This document shows, piece after piece, positions 17,785 through 25,593 of a stretch of 34,379 bases of DNA. Location: positions 44,076-78,454 of the forward strand of contig KQ959651.1 in the NCBI GenBank assembly GCA_001552895.1, given 5' to 3'. The stretch is from Tissierellia bacterium KA00581. Lineage in GTDB: Bacteria; Bacillota; Clostridia; Tissierellales; Peptoniphilaceae. The notes beneath the pieces were generated by a model. That model made no database searches. It worked only from the letters and a program-made list of their open reading frames with translations, and was not told the origin of the DNA. Position 1 is the first letter of the stretch; the number at the start of each line of letters is the position of its first letter. A program made the translations under genes and the position numbers.

Positions 17785-17814
17785 TTGCATTAACATATAG
17801 ATTTATGGTATAAT
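17785..17814 (+). promoter_or_regulatory. Promoter of rpmB
   Basis: TTGCAT (17785-17790) and extended -10 TGGTATAAT (TATAAT 17809-17814), spacer 18 nt. About 40 nt upstream of rpmB. Confidence 0.75.
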
Positions 17815-17853
17815 ACTAACGTTAAATATGAATTTGAAAAAGGAGGTAATGAA

Positions 17854-18066
17854 ATGTCAAAAAGATGTATAATCTGTGATAAAACAAAATTATTCGGAAA
17901 CAAAGTAACTTTCTCTCATAGAAAAAGCAGTAGAGCATGGAGTGCAAATATAAAAAAAGTAAAAGTTGTTGTTGACGGAACAGTAAAAAGAGTTAATGTT
18001 TGTACAACTTGTTTAAAGAGTGGTTTTGTACAAAGACCTTCATTTAGTTCAGCTGAACAACAATAA
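17854..18066 (+). CDS. rpmB: 50S ribosomal protein L28 (zinc-binding form)
   Basis: Ribosomal large-subunit protein. It has 70 residues, starting MSKRCIICDKTKLFGNKVTF, with SHRKSSRAWSANIKKVKV and the C-terminal pair VCTTCLKSG. The two CxxC pairs (CIIC and CTTC) mark the zinc-containing C+ paralogue. Start: ATG at 17854 with a strong AGGAGG. Single-gene transcript ending in the terminator at 18075. Confidence 0.97.
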   Translation: MSKRCIICDKTKLFGNKVTFSHRKSSRAWSANIKKVKVVVDGTVKRVNVCTTCLKSGFVQRPSFSSAEQQ

Positions 18067-18074
18067 AAAAATTT

Positions 18075-18108
18075 ATGCTATATCAATTGATATAGCATTT
18101 TTTATTTT
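18075..18108 (+). terminator. Rho-independent terminator after rpmB
   Basis: Perfect 10-bp stem ATGCTATATC / GATATAGCAT with AATT loop (18075-18098), followed by a T-rich tract. Eight nt past the rpmB stop. Confidence 0.92.
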
Positions 18109-18246
18109 TATTATAAAATTTTAACTAAAACTACCCTTAAAAAATATTTAAACACCAACAAGAAATAAATTATTCTATCACTTTAAAAACAAACATATTT
18201 TTCTACCCTTATAAAAATCTAACCCTTAACAAAATAAAAATACTAA

Positions 18247-18282
18247 CTATTCCATTTCCATCAAAACAACTGTTTCGACATG
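18247..18282 (-). other. Displaced native 3' end of rlmD (island outer junction)
   Basis: On the minus strand these 36 bases read H-V-E-T-V-V-L-M-E-M-E-stop, the terminal motif of RlmD/RumA proteins, with AT-rich host-like codons (CAT GTC GAA ACA GTT GTT TTG ATG). The text upstream (18283 onward) is not rlmD but reads S-I before the His, exactly as at the 24.1 kb junction. I infer that this is the original end of the host gene, cut off by insertion of the island; the present rlmD ends at 27277. The stretch between here and the rpmB terminator (18109-18246) is AT-rich and shows nothing else. Confidence 0.75.
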
Positions 18283-18310
18283 GATTGAGTGAACGGGTAG
18301 TATATCTTCA

Positions 18311-18342
18311 CTTTTTAACGATAGGAAAATATCGCAAAAAGG
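18311..18342. repeat. Degenerate TTTTAACGATA hairpin, copy 1
   Basis: CTTTTTAACGATA followed by a short loop and TATCGCAAAAAGG: a partly eroded version of the perfect hairpin at 24161-24194. Both copies lie just inside an element end, after the shared junction text around TAGTATAT. Confidence 0.6.
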
Positions 18343-18368
18343 TATTACTCTCGACAAACTCGCAGTTG

Positions 18369-18923
18369 TCAGCTTACAAGCTTACTCACTAATTTGTATA
18401 CTTGATTTATTTCTTTGCTTTCTAACTTCCAGTTGCAGAGTTCAACTTTAATTAACTCTGGAAATTTTTTACTAATATCTCTTAAAGCATTTCCTACCGA
18501 TTTTCTAACATATTCACTCGTATCTTCTTTTAATGCAACAATTCGTTTGGTATTTTCTTGGTTCGGAGCACACTCAATAATCAAGTTTTTTCCTATATTT
18601 GAACTACGCTTTATAAAGGCTTTTGTTAATTCATTGGCATATCCCTTCCACCAGTATCTCTTATTAAGTATCCAACCAAGTTCGAAGGAGTCATTGTCAT
18701 ACTCATGAAATATTACATATCCGATAAACTTCTGACTAAAATCTTCCACCACATAAATCAAAGGAGGGTCAATCAGTGCGAGGCTATTTAGAAAATTCAC
18801 TGTTTTTTCTCATGAAAAAGGCAGTTCTATAAATTCCATGACATCTTCATCTGAAAGTAGATTATATAATTCCGTTAGATCCTTATTAGTAAATTTTCTT
18901 ATCTTTAATCGTTCGGTAATCAT
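18369..18923 (-). pseudogene. Broken GNAT acetyltransferase fused to a HEAT-repeat (DNA alkylation repair-like) tail
   Basis: Reading on the minus strand from the ATG at 18923 gives an N-terminal GNAT sequence (MITERLKIRKFTNKDLTELY) that runs into an in-frame TGA after LPFS, near 18810. It then resumes in the same frame (EKTVNFLNSL) through GNAT motifs GYVIFHEYDND, LGWILNKRYWWKGYANEL and ECAPNQENTKRI. At that point the text switches to TSEYVRKSVGNALRDISKKF, which belongs to the C-terminus of HEAT-repeat AlkC/AlkD-like proteins. So two unrelated genes are joined in frame by deletion, and the 5' part has a stop. Probably not functional; a GTG at 18800 could give a truncated product. Confidence 0.75.
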
Positions 18924-18969
18924 GCAGTCCCTCTTCCCTTATATAATTATTATATCACAACTCGTCCCA

Positions 18970-19455
18970 TTAAACTCTTTCATCTGTAATTATATGCTCT
19001 ACTCCTTTATGCTCCAAGCTAAGATATTCTTTCATAAATGTCGGGTATGCTTTGCATTTATCAAGCTCATCTATCGGCACCCAATGCATTGTCTCTTTAG
19101 CACCTGACTCTGTAGTGCTTTGGCTCGTAAAATCTCTTTTGCCCATGGGCTTCATCATATAGTAGAATGTAAGCTCATGAAAGTCTACTCCTTTTAAACC
19201 AGAGCTACCGATGAAGAAGTTCTCGTGTATGACGGCAAGGTGATCGACCTCGTAATTAAGACCTGTCTCTTCAAATACTTCTCTCTTTACGGCTTCTTCT
19301 GATGTCTCGCCCATATGAACCGCTCCGCCAACTGAGTAGTAATATTCGTCCTCATCATTTCTTGCAAATAGCACACAACCTTCTTCTACTATGATGGCTG
19401 CCGCTCTATATCTAAATGCTTTTTTATCGTTAATAATAGCGCAATTATGCTCCAT
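18970..19455 (-). CDS. Nudix hydrolase
   Basis: Hydrolyses nucleoside diphosphates linked to another moiety. The Nudix box is complete: G-x5-E-x7-REVFEETGL, in GAVHMGETSEEAVKREVFEE. 161 residues from the ATG at 19455, which has AGGAG 7 nt upstream; an ATG 27 nt earlier has no site. Base composition is clearly GC-richer than the flanking core, consistent with transfer. It sits between two broken GNAT genes inside the island. Substrate unknown. Confidence 0.88.
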   Translation of the reverse strand: MEHNCAIINDKKAFRYRAAAIIVEEGCVLFARNDEDEYYYSVGGAVHMGETSEEAVKREVFEETGLNYEVDHLAVIHENFFIGSSGLKGVDFHELTFYYMMKPMGKRDFTSQSTTESGAKETMHWVPIDELDKCKAYPTFMKEYLSLEHKGVEHIITDERV

Positions 19456-19496
19456 AGTTTTCTCCTTTATATACTTTCTCATCTAAGATGCGTAAC

Positions 19497-19914
19497 TTAT
19501 GGTTCAAATGCAAACAGATTTCCAAACTGAATTGAAAATCCAAGTGATTTATACATTTATATATCGCATTGTGCACAAGCAACAGTCATCGAACTTATAG
19601 AACTTGACCTATATGCAAATTGGACTAGCTGGCGTGCTATTTCTTTATGACGAAAGTTAGGACATATAAAAAATCTTCAAATATTCCACTTAGCATATAG
19701 TCAAAAGTTGAAAAACCAACTGTTGTTGAACATAAGCCTACCAATGAAACACCTTTCCATGCTCAAAAAAATAATATTTTCCTTTGCTTATTGCATCTTT
19801 CAGACGTTTCTTGGATATATCATTTGGTATATCCTCACCTATTTCTGCTTTATACTGCTTTTGTAGTTCTCACAAAAGATCAATTTGTGAAGCGTATATT
19901 TCCTTGTAATCCAT
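19497..19914 (-). pseudogene. Broken GNAT N-acetyltransferase
   Basis: From the ATG at 19914 (GGAGG 6 nt upstream) the minus strand reads MDYKEIYASQIDLL, then an in-frame TGA, then ELQKQYKAEIGEDIPNDISK. A stop follows FHW, a frame change leads to VGLCSTTVGFSTFDYMLSG, another change to CPNFRHKEIARQLVQFAYRS, and near the end there is a further stop before MYKSLGFSIQFGNLFAFEP. The acetyl-CoA loop region (RHKEIARQLV) and the C-terminal GF motif identify the GNAT fold. At least two stops and two frameshifts make it non-functional. Confidence 0.8.
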
Positions 19915-19959
19915 TCATAACCTCCAGATAAACTTCGATTATATTATAAATTCAAATTT

Positions 19960-20001
19960 TTACTCTTTTGACATCAATACTACACTTTCAACATGTTTCG
20001 A
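19960..20001 (-). other. RlmD-tail-like scar (KHVESVVLMSKE-stop)
   Basis: The minus strand reads S-K-H-V-E-S-V-V-L-M-S-K-E-stop, an RlmD/RumA C-terminus from a different source than the local rlmD. No methyltransferase body is attached. It lies next to the array of DMFPxT scars and shares GTATTGATGTC with the other island junctions. I take it as an old attachment-site half. Confidence 0.65.
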
Positions 20002-20009
20002 GTTGCCTT

Positions 20010-20148
20010 GATAGCTATCAAAACTGCGTTCTCAACCCCTATGGTTAAGGGGAACATATCCACACTCGTAGTTGGAAACATATCCAACATTAGCTCTCGT
20101 TTGTGGGAAGATATCAACGGTTTTGTCTGTTCGTGAGAACATATCAAC
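20010..20148 (-). repeat. Array of four RlmD-like DMFPxT attachment-arm scars
   Basis: On the minus strand four near-repeats of GATATGTTYCC occur 23-32 nt apart (plus-strand copies at 20052, 20075, 20107, 20137). They translate as VDMFSRTDKT, VDIFPQTRAN, LDMFPTTS and VDMFPLTIGVENAVLIA. The first two share one frame and the last two another. D-M-F-P-x-T-x-H-V-E is the C-terminal motif of many RumA/RlmD proteins, so each unit looks like the left arm of a rumA-type attachment site, the last one with a GVEN version of HVET. No gene lies here. Confidence 0.65.
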
Positions 20149-20153
20149 TCAAA

Positions 20154-20633
<480 letters not shown>

Positions 20634-20710
20634 TTACATAACCTCCATATCTTTAAAACCATTTAATTCAAGGTAAATCCCAACCAATTTTCATTTATAG
20701 TTTTTAAATT

Positions 20711-20757
20711 AAAAAATACCCCTTGATTGTATCGTCAATTATCGGTATCATTCAAGG
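20711..20757 (-). terminator. Terminator after the P-type ATPase gene
   Basis: Imperfect long stem with CCTTGA...CGATAC arms (20721-20757), followed on the minus strand by GGTATTTTTT. It lies 20 nt past the ATPase stop and before the CopZ-type gene. Confidence 0.75.
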
Positions 20758-20776
20758 TGTGAATAGGAAAAATAGT

Positions 20777-22621
20777 TTATAGATTCTTTACATTCAAAGC
20801 TCTAAAAGCATTTAATACTGCGATGATAGTTACACCTACATCTGCAAATATAGCTGCCCACATAGTAGTTATTCCAAAAGCACTCAAAATAAGAACAATT
20901 ATTTTTATTCCAATTGCAAATACTATGTTTTGATGTGCAATTTTTAGTGTCTTTTTAGAAATCTTCATTGTAGTAGCAATTTTCGATGGCTCATCAGTCA
21001 TAATTACAACATCAGCAGCTTCAATGGCCGCATCAGAACCTAAACCACCCATTGCTATTCCAATGTCTGCACGAGCTAATACAGGTGCATCATTGATTCC
21101 GTCACCAACAAAGGCAAGTTTACCTTTTTTAGATTTTTGCGAAAATAATTCTTCTAGTTTTTCAACTTTGTCTGCTGGCAACAGTTCTGTATAAACCTTA
21201 TCAAGACCAAGCTCTTTAGCAACTTTTGAACCAATACTTTTATTATCACCTGTCAACATAACTGTTTGTTTAATATTAGCTGCCTTAAGTTCCTTGATTG
21301 CTTGTGCTGAATCTTCCTTTACCTCATCGGCAATTACAATGTAACCTATATATTTGTTATTAACAGCAACACGTACAATAGTACCGATCAGCTCTCCATT
21401 GAAATAAGGGATATCCATCATTTTCATAAGTTTGATATTTCCTGCCATAACCTTTTTGCCATCTACTGTTGCAATAACACCATGACCTGATATCTCTTCT
21501 ACATCTGAAATACGTCCATTGTCTATTTCTTTGCTATATGCACGTTTCAGTGAAAGTGAAATCGGATGATTGGAATAGCTTTCCGCATGTGCAGTTAATT
21601 CTAATAGCTCTTCTTTGGAAACTCCTTCTGGATGAATTTCCTGTACATTAAATACACCTTTCGTTAGTGTTCCAGTTTTATCAAAAACAACAATTTCAGT
21701 TTCTGCTAATGCCTCTAAATAATTACTACCCTTGACTAAAACACCTTTTTTTGAGGCTCCACCTATTCCACCGAAGAAACTCAAAGGAATTGAAATAACT
21801 AAAGCACACGGACAGGATACCACAAGGAATGCTAGTGCTCTATATATCCAATCACTAAAAGTTGCCCCGTCTATAACAAGAGGTGGTATAATAGCTAGAA
21901 AAACTGCAATTATAACCACAACCGGTGTATAATATCTCGCAAACTTCGTAATAAATTGTTCTGAATTGGATTTTTTACTACTTGCATTTTCAACTAAATC
22001 AAGAATTTTACTTACAGTAGATTCTCCAAATTCCTTGGTAACCTCTGCTGTAATAACCCCATTAATGTTGATGCACCCACTTAGGATATCACTTCCAACT
22101 TCTACTTCACGAGGAATAGATTCGCCTGTTAGTGCCGATGTATCAATCATTGAACTTCCCTCAATTACCTTGCCATCAAGAGGAATTTTTTCTCCTGCTT
22201 TAATTACAATAATATCTCCAATTTGTACTTCATCTGGGTCAACTTTGACAAGTTCATCACCTTTTTTAACATTTGCATAATCCGGTCGAATATCCATAAG
22301 GCTTGCAATTGACTTTCTCGTCTTGCCAACTGCATAGCTTTGAAACAGTTCTCCAACTTGATAAAACAGCATAACTGCAACACCTTCAGGATACTCACCA
22401 ATAAAAAATGCACCAATTGTTGCAATACTCATTAAAAAATTTTCATCGAAAACTTGACCTTTAAAAATATTTTTTACAGCTCTTTTTACAACATCTCCAC
22501 CTACAATAATGTAACTTATTATAAAGAGAGCAAGCTGTAACCATTCGTTATTTAAACTAAGCAATACTGCTGTAACTAACACGGCTGCACCAATAATTAT
22601 TCGCCATAGTCGTTTTGTCAT
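20777..22621 (-). CDS. P1B-type ATPase, zinc/cadmium/lead class
   Basis: Exports heavy-metal cations with ATP. Motifs in order: actuator TGES, the transmembrane metal site SCPCALVISIP, phosphorylation site DKTGTLT, the P1B HP motif in SNHPIS, ATP-binding GDGINDAPVLARADIGIAMG, and FADVGVT in the last helix. The CPC followed by ALVISIPLSFFGGIG and the DVG in the last transmembrane pair fit P1B-2 (Zn/Cd/Pb) pumps such as CadA/ZntA. The 614 residues lack the N-terminal HMA domain, which is a separate upstream gene. Start: ATG at 22621 with AAGGAG upstream. Confidence 0.93.
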   Translation of the reverse strand: MTKRLWRIIIGAAVLVTAVLLSLNNEWLQLALFIISYIIVGGDVVKRAVKNIFKGQVFDENFLMSIATIGAFFIGEYPEGVAVMLFYQVGELFQSYAVGKTRKSIASLMDIRPDYANVKKGDELVKVDPDEVQIGDIIVIKAGEKIPLDGKVIEGSSMIDTSALTGESIPREVEVGSDILSGCININGVITAEVTKEFGESTVSKILDLVENASSKKSNSEQFITKFARYYTPVVVIIAVFLAIIPPLVIDGATFSDWIYRALAFLVVSCPCALVISIPLSFFGGIGGASKKGVLVKGSNYLEALAETEIVVFDKTGTLTKGVFNVQEIHPEGVSKEELLELTAHAESYSNHPISLSLKRAYSKEIDNGRISDVEEISGHGVIATVDGKKVMAGNIKLMKMMDIPYFNGELIGTIVRVAVNNKYIGYIVIADEVKEDSAQAIKELKAANIKQTVMLTGDNKSIGSKVAKELGLDKVYTELLPADKVEKLEELFSQKSKKGKLAFVGDGINDAPVLARADIGIAMGGLGSDAAIEAADVVIMTDEPSKIATTMKISKKTLKIAHQNIVFAIGIKIIVLILSAFGITTMWAAIFADVGVTIIAVLNAFRALNVKNL

Positions 22622-22636
22622 ACTAAATAGTCTCCT

Positions 22637-22858
22637 TTAAGCCTTTTTCATAGTTGTATCGGGTTCGATTTTTTTAACTATTTTTTCGGCCTCTGCTATT
22701 ATTGTTGGCATTTTTTCATCCTCACCATTAATAACGAGTTTTGTGGTCATAAAGTTAACAGTAGCTTCTTTCACTCCATCAAGCTCATTAATAGCCTTTT
22801 CCATTTTTGCCGCGCAATTTGCACACTCTAAACCTTCAAGTATAAATTTCTTTTTCAT
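22637..22858 (-). CDS. Stand-alone HMA-domain metallochaperone
   Basis: 73 residues forming one heavy-metal-associated domain, with the metal motif GLECANCAAKME (CxxC at residues 12-15). It is 15 nt upstream of the ATPase gene and probably delivers metal to it, replacing the fused domain of typical CadA pumps. Start: ATG at 22858 with GGAGG 7 nt upstream. Confidence 0.92.
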   Translation of the reverse strand: MKKKFILEGLECANCAAKMEKAINELDGVKEATVNFMTTKLVINGEDEKMPTIIAEAEKIVKKIEPDTTMKKA

Positions 22859-23003
22859 TATTAAATCCTCCTAAATATTATTTGTAATTTTATTTTGAAT
22901 ACTACAAGTCTTTTTCAAATTTTCTTGAAGCATTGCTCATTTGAAATGAAGACTTAAATATATGCCCAAATATCTTCAAAAAATATTCTATTCTATCGCA
23001 TTA

Positions 23004-23372
23004 CTACTTCTCGTTGATATGAATTAGACCTTGGTCAAATATTTCTCTTACATGATCATCAACTAATGAATAATATACTACTTTGCCTTCTTTTCTGTTT
23101 TTCACTAAATTAGCTTGTTTTAAGACTCTCAGCTGATGGGAAATTGCTGATTGTGTCATGTTAAGTAATACAGCGATATCACAAACACACATTTCAGCTT
23201 CATGTAAAGCCCATAATATCCTGATTCGTGTTGAATCTCCAAATACTTTAAATAATTCTGCTAGATCATAAAGGCTTTCTTCTTGAGGCATTTTATCTCT
23301 AACTTGATTTACAATATCCTCATGAATTAGATTGCAGTCACATCTTTCAATTGAATTAAATTTTTTAGTCAT
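23004..23372 (-). CDS. ArsR/SmtB-family metal-sensing repressor (CadC-like)
   Basis: Dimeric winged-helix repressor that leaves DNA on metal binding. The N-terminal ERCDCN and the helix-3 motif EMCVCDIA supply the four cysteines of a CadC-type alpha3N site. The recognition helix is MTQSAISHQLRVLKQANLV, and the C-terminal DDHVREIFDQGLIHINE resembles the alpha5 zinc site of the family. 122 residues. First gene of the metal module, downstream of a consensus promoter with dyads. Start: ATG at 23372 with GAGGTGA. Likely represses itself and the HMA-ATPase genes. Confidence 0.92.
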   Translation of the reverse strand: MTKKFNSIERCDCNLIHEDIVNQVRDKMPQEESLYDLAELFKVFGDSTRIRILWALHEAEMCVCDIAVLLNMTQSAISHQLRVLKQANLVKNRKEGKVVYYSLVDDHVREIFDQGLIHINEK

Positions 23373-23405
23373 ATTATCACCTCTTTTTAAATCATTTCAT
23401 CTGAT

Positions 23406-23492
23406 TACTTGGACAAGTATTCATACGTTGTATATTTATTATATTATTATTTTTCTCTTGTGTCAATAGTTATATGAGCATTTATTCAAGTA
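23406..23492 (-). promoter_or_regulatory. arsR promoter with candidate operators
   Basis: Perfect TTGACA (23461-23466), 17-nt spacer, TATAAT (23438-23443) on the minus strand. Just downstream lies the dyad TACTTGGACAAGTA (23406-23419). Upstream of the -35 is an imperfect dyad around TATATGAGC...TTCAAGTA (23471-23492) that resembles ArsR/CadC operators. The promoter is clear; operator assignment is inferred. Confidence 0.75.
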
Positions 23493-23505
23493 TTTTTTAT
23501 ATTAT

Positions 23506-23668
23506 TTAAAATATCTCAAAAACATCTACTAAGACATTAGTACAGTCCTTTCTCGGTATCCTGTTCCATACATATCCTTTAAACAATTCCTTAAAAATAA
23601 AGACTTCTCCTTCGTACAAGTTTTCGGTTTCTTTAATAGCTTCATCTAACAGCTTATTACATCTCTCA
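23506..23668 (-). pseudogene. DUF1413-like remnant
   Basis: The minus strand reads NKLLDEAIKETENLYEGEVF then IFKELFKGYVWNRIPRKDCT and a short tail to a stop. The LFKGYxWNRIPR motif is typical of small DUF1413 proteins. No start codon precedes it in frame; a stop lies a few codons upstream. I regard it as a 5'-damaged fragment of about 54 codons. Confidence 0.55.
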
Positions 23669-23753
23669 TGTGGTCAACTCCTTATCAATAACCTTATAAA
23701 CAACATTTTTGATAATATCACATGTATAAATCATGTAAAAGTCAATGCAAAAG

Positions 23754-23788
23754 CCGCCAATCAAGAGAACTTAACTCTTAATTGACGG
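23754..23788 (-). terminator. Terminator-like hairpin below the 23.8 kb tail fragment
   Basis: Arms CCGCCAATCAAGAG and CTCTTAATTGACGG pair with two G-T/C-A differences around a 7-nt loop, followed on the minus strand by GGCTTTTGC. Probably ended transcription of the gene whose tail lies at 23831-24098. Confidence 0.55.
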
Positions 23789-23830
23789 TTTATATTAGTA
23801 TTAAATCATACTTCCATTTCAATTCCAGAT

Positions 23831-24098
23831 TTAAAGCATATTACAAAGTGGAATAATTTGTTTCTCCTTTTTTGACTTGTTGTAATGTTCTCGTAATTCT
23901 ATTCCACATTTCCTTTTTATCTGTGCAATATATAATGTTGAAACTTTTAATTGAAATTTATTCCAAACATATTCTTTGATTTGAGCATATGTTGCTTTAC
24001 TCTCCGCACTTGTCAAATCCATCTCATCCAACTCAAATTTCAACATTTATGTGCTTATCGACATCAAGTTTGGACAAAAGTGCTACCGTCTCAACGTG
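23831..24098 (-). pseudogene. Frameshifted C-terminal extension of an RumA-type methyltransferase
   Basis: The minus strand reads HVETVALLSKLDVDKHINVE from 24098. One extra T then shifts the frame into ELDEMDLTSAESKATYAQIK and on through KRKCGIELREHYN to a stop. I recognise this as the tail found on many clostridial RlmD/RumA-like proteins after the HVETVxLLS motif. The catalytic body is absent: upstream of the His the text is that of the element end, not a methyltransferase. It is the far side of the 24.1 kb attachment junction. An internal ATG gives a 71-residue open frame, but this is probably a relic. Confidence 0.7.
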
Positions 24099-24100
24099 GA
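24085..24100. repeat. 16-bp direct repeat, integrase-proximal copy
   Basis: ACCGTCTCAACGTGGA is identical to 27302-27317. On the minus strand it encodes the HVETV of RlmD tails in both places. The recombinase remnant starts 200 nt away, as expected for an integrase next to its attachment site. Confidence 0.8.
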
Positions 24101-24160
24101 TTGAGAGAACTCCTAGTATATTTACATTTTTTTGAGTGCACACTATGGATACTGGGTGCA

Positions 24161-24194
24161 CTTTTTAACGATAGGAAAGGCTATCGTTAAAAAG
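24161..24194. repeat. Perfect TTTTAACGATAG hairpin, copy 2
   Basis: CTTTTTAACGATAG and CTATCGTTAAAAAG pair perfectly around GAAAGG. Related copies: 18311-18342 (degenerate) and 26347-26381 (imperfect). Single arms (CCTTTTAACGATA) occur near 25240 and 27222. It may be a terminator or a structural end of the element family. Confidence 0.7.
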
Positions 24195-24230
24195 TTTAAG
24201 ATTGGCTTAATAGCTTGATTCTTGAGCATA

Positions 24231-24263
24231 AAAACAGCCTAGAGAGGATTCCCCCCTAGGCTG
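24231..24263 (-). terminator. Terminator after the recombinase fragment
   Basis: CAGCCTAG / CTAGGCTG arms (24235-24242 and 24256-24263) with a G/C-rich inner stem, followed by GTTTTTAT on the minus strand. Confidence 0.8.
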
Positions 24264-24302
24264 ACTTTTGTAACATTTCAAACGCTCACATTCTTTTGGC
24301 TT

Positions 24303-24686
24303 TTACGATGCCCTTTCAATATTCACACTAATCTCTGATTTAAAAGTTACGCTGAAGCTGTCCTCGTAAACTTTTATTTTCTTGATGTACTTTCTTACAA
24401 GCTTCTCGTCATATTCACTAATATCGTGACGCTCATTTTTCAGAAAATCTTCCATTTCTCTGATTCGTCTTTTAGCATCTTCTTGACCTGCTTTTTCTAT
24501 AAGAAGCTGCTGTTTCTTACCTTTCAGTTCATCAATCTCGTTGGCAGTTTTCGTGTAGTCTTTTTTAGCTTTAAGCAAGGTTAGTAGTATCGCTTGTTTA
24601 TCTGCAATTCTTTTATCAACCGTTTCAATCTCGTTTAAGTTATTGCCTGCGATAATTTCTCTAATATTATTCTTCAACGTATCCAA
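24303..24686 (-). pseudogene. C-terminal remnant of a large serine recombinase
   Basis: 127 codons from a TTG-type start, with an in-frame stop directly upstream. The coiled-coil-like charged region (IDELKGKKQQLLIEKAGQED) followed by EYDEKLVRKYIKKIKVYEDS and FSVTFKSEISVNIER is the C-terminus of TndX/Tn1549-type large serine recombinases, as I remember them. The catalytic resolvase domain and the zinc/recombinase domains are missing. It lies at the inner edge of the 3.2-kb unit bounded by the 16-bp repeat, the usual place for the integrase. Not functional. Confidence 0.8.
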
Positions 24687-24759
24687 TACTTAATCCGATT
24701 ACCCTAACTAATCACCGGCTAAACAGGACGGACATTGAGCCTGACTTTAAGATTCATAA

Positions 24760-24799
24760 AAAGAAGTGACTATTACTGACAAAAATCGGTAATAGTCAC
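24760..24799 (-). terminator. Hairpin after the small membrane protein gene
   Basis: Perfect 11-bp inverted repeat GTGACTATTAC / GTAATAGTCAC (24766-24776 and 24789-24799), followed on the minus strand by TTCTTTTTATG. It lies about 40 nt past the stop of the gene at 24842. Confidence 0.75.
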
Positions 24800-24841
24800 C
24801 CGACGTGAGATATTCAACTATTGACTTAAACCAAACAAAAT

Positions 24842-25021
24842 TCAATCAGTCTTTCGATGGACATTCTTAAGCAAGATCACTATGACACCAATAACAAAAG
24901 AGGTAAAACCAACTCTAATAGCATGTGTGCCATCCCATATTAAGGCAACCAGCATCGCGATTAAGGCAACCGTCAAGCCGAATATCGCCACTTCACGGCA
25001 AAAACGAACGAGCTTATCCAT
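24842..25021 (-). CDS. Small two-helix membrane protein, unknown
   Basis: 59 residues from the ATG at 25021 (MDKLVRFCREVAIF) with two hydrophobic segments (about 10-30 and 35-52) and a basic C-terminus (KNVHRKTD). A GAGGAGG lies 11 nt upstream of this ATG. A GTG at 25045 is in frame but has no site. Family not recognised. It sits between an element end repeat and the recombinase remnant and is GC-richer than the core genes. Confidence 0.6.
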   Translation of the reverse strand: MDKLVRFCREVAIFGLTVALIAMLVALIWDGTHAIRVGFTSFVIGVIVILLKNVHRKTD

Positions 25022-25092
25022 TTCCTTAAACACCTCCTCATGCACATACTAATAATCAAGTTTTACTTTACCTTTTGAGCTATATTTTCCCA

Positions 25093-25316
25093 CTTCACAG
25101 TCTGGGTGCAAAGTGGGTGCGCCTTTTAACGTTAACATCCTGTGCACTCGACCCCAGAGCGTAGACATCTTCCCTCAAACAGCAAAATCACTCTCAAAAA
25201 CCGCAAGAACCCAGCCTAAATCCGCCACCCACTAAACCTTTTAACGATAACCCTCGCTAAACCCTGCTATACAAAGGCAAACTTGCACCCACCTAATCTG
25301 CCCTAGACATCAATAC
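25093..25316 (-). repeat. Element-end repeat, copy R2 (about 223 bp)
   Basis: Near-duplicate (about 85-90 percent by eye) of 27078-27300. Shared landmarks in order: cttcacag, gtgcaaagtgggtgcgcc, ttttaacgttaacatcctg, caagaacccagcctaaatc, cttttaacgata and cacctaatc, ending gacatcaatac. On the minus strand it begins M-V-L-M-S-R-A-D-stop, the same last codons as the present rlmD. So it is a second copy of the element end that supplied the rlmD terminus. Confidence 0.85.
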
Positions 25317-25593
25317 CATGAGAGCATGTGTCGCGGGTGAGCGTGTTGCGCTGCGTTTTTAGAGCGAGTGAGCGCGTGTGGTGAATAATCGCTACCGATT
25401 CTGTATGCCTGGAGTCGACACTATGGATAAAAAGTTCATTTTTTCGTTTTCGCGAACATATCATTGACTTTTTTTAATCTTTTCCTCGTATTGGTAAACA
25501 TATCATAGGGTTTTTTATACTAGTACGTATTTGGAAACATATCGAGTTTTATGTTTTTGATATATAATACACATTATATAATGTAGAATTTAC
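25317..25593. repeat. Gene-free stretch with three more DMFxxT scars
   Basis: The plus-strand motif AACATATC recurs at about 25455, 25496 and 25536. On the minus strand these read LDMFPNTY, YDMFTNTRKR and NDMFAKTKK. The spacers are AT-rich and unrelated. Between 25317 and 25435 lies a GC-rich patch (gagcgtgttgcgctgcg, gagcgagtgagcgcg) with no frame I recognise. Same scar type as 20010-20148. Confidence 0.55.

Noticed and set aside
18790..18830. In-frame TGA codons in both GNAT genes as a sign of TGA recoding (Trp or Gly)
   Set aside because: The second GNAT gene also has TAG/TAA-type stops and frameshifts, and intact genes nearby use TGA normally or lack it inside frames. Simple decay explains it.
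20040..20150. GAACATATC repeats as replication iterons or a CRISPR-like array
   Set aside because: Units are short, unevenly spaced and diverged, have no replication gene nearby, and translate as the RlmD DMFPxT motif.
23831..24046. A functional 71-residue protein starting at 24046
   Set aside because: The frame is the continuation of an RlmD-type tail after a one-base shift; no ribosome binding site precedes the ATG.
24303..24686. An intact small recombinase
   Set aside because: No resolvase catalytic domain or Ser motif; only the C-terminal coiled-coil region remains and a stop lies directly upstream.
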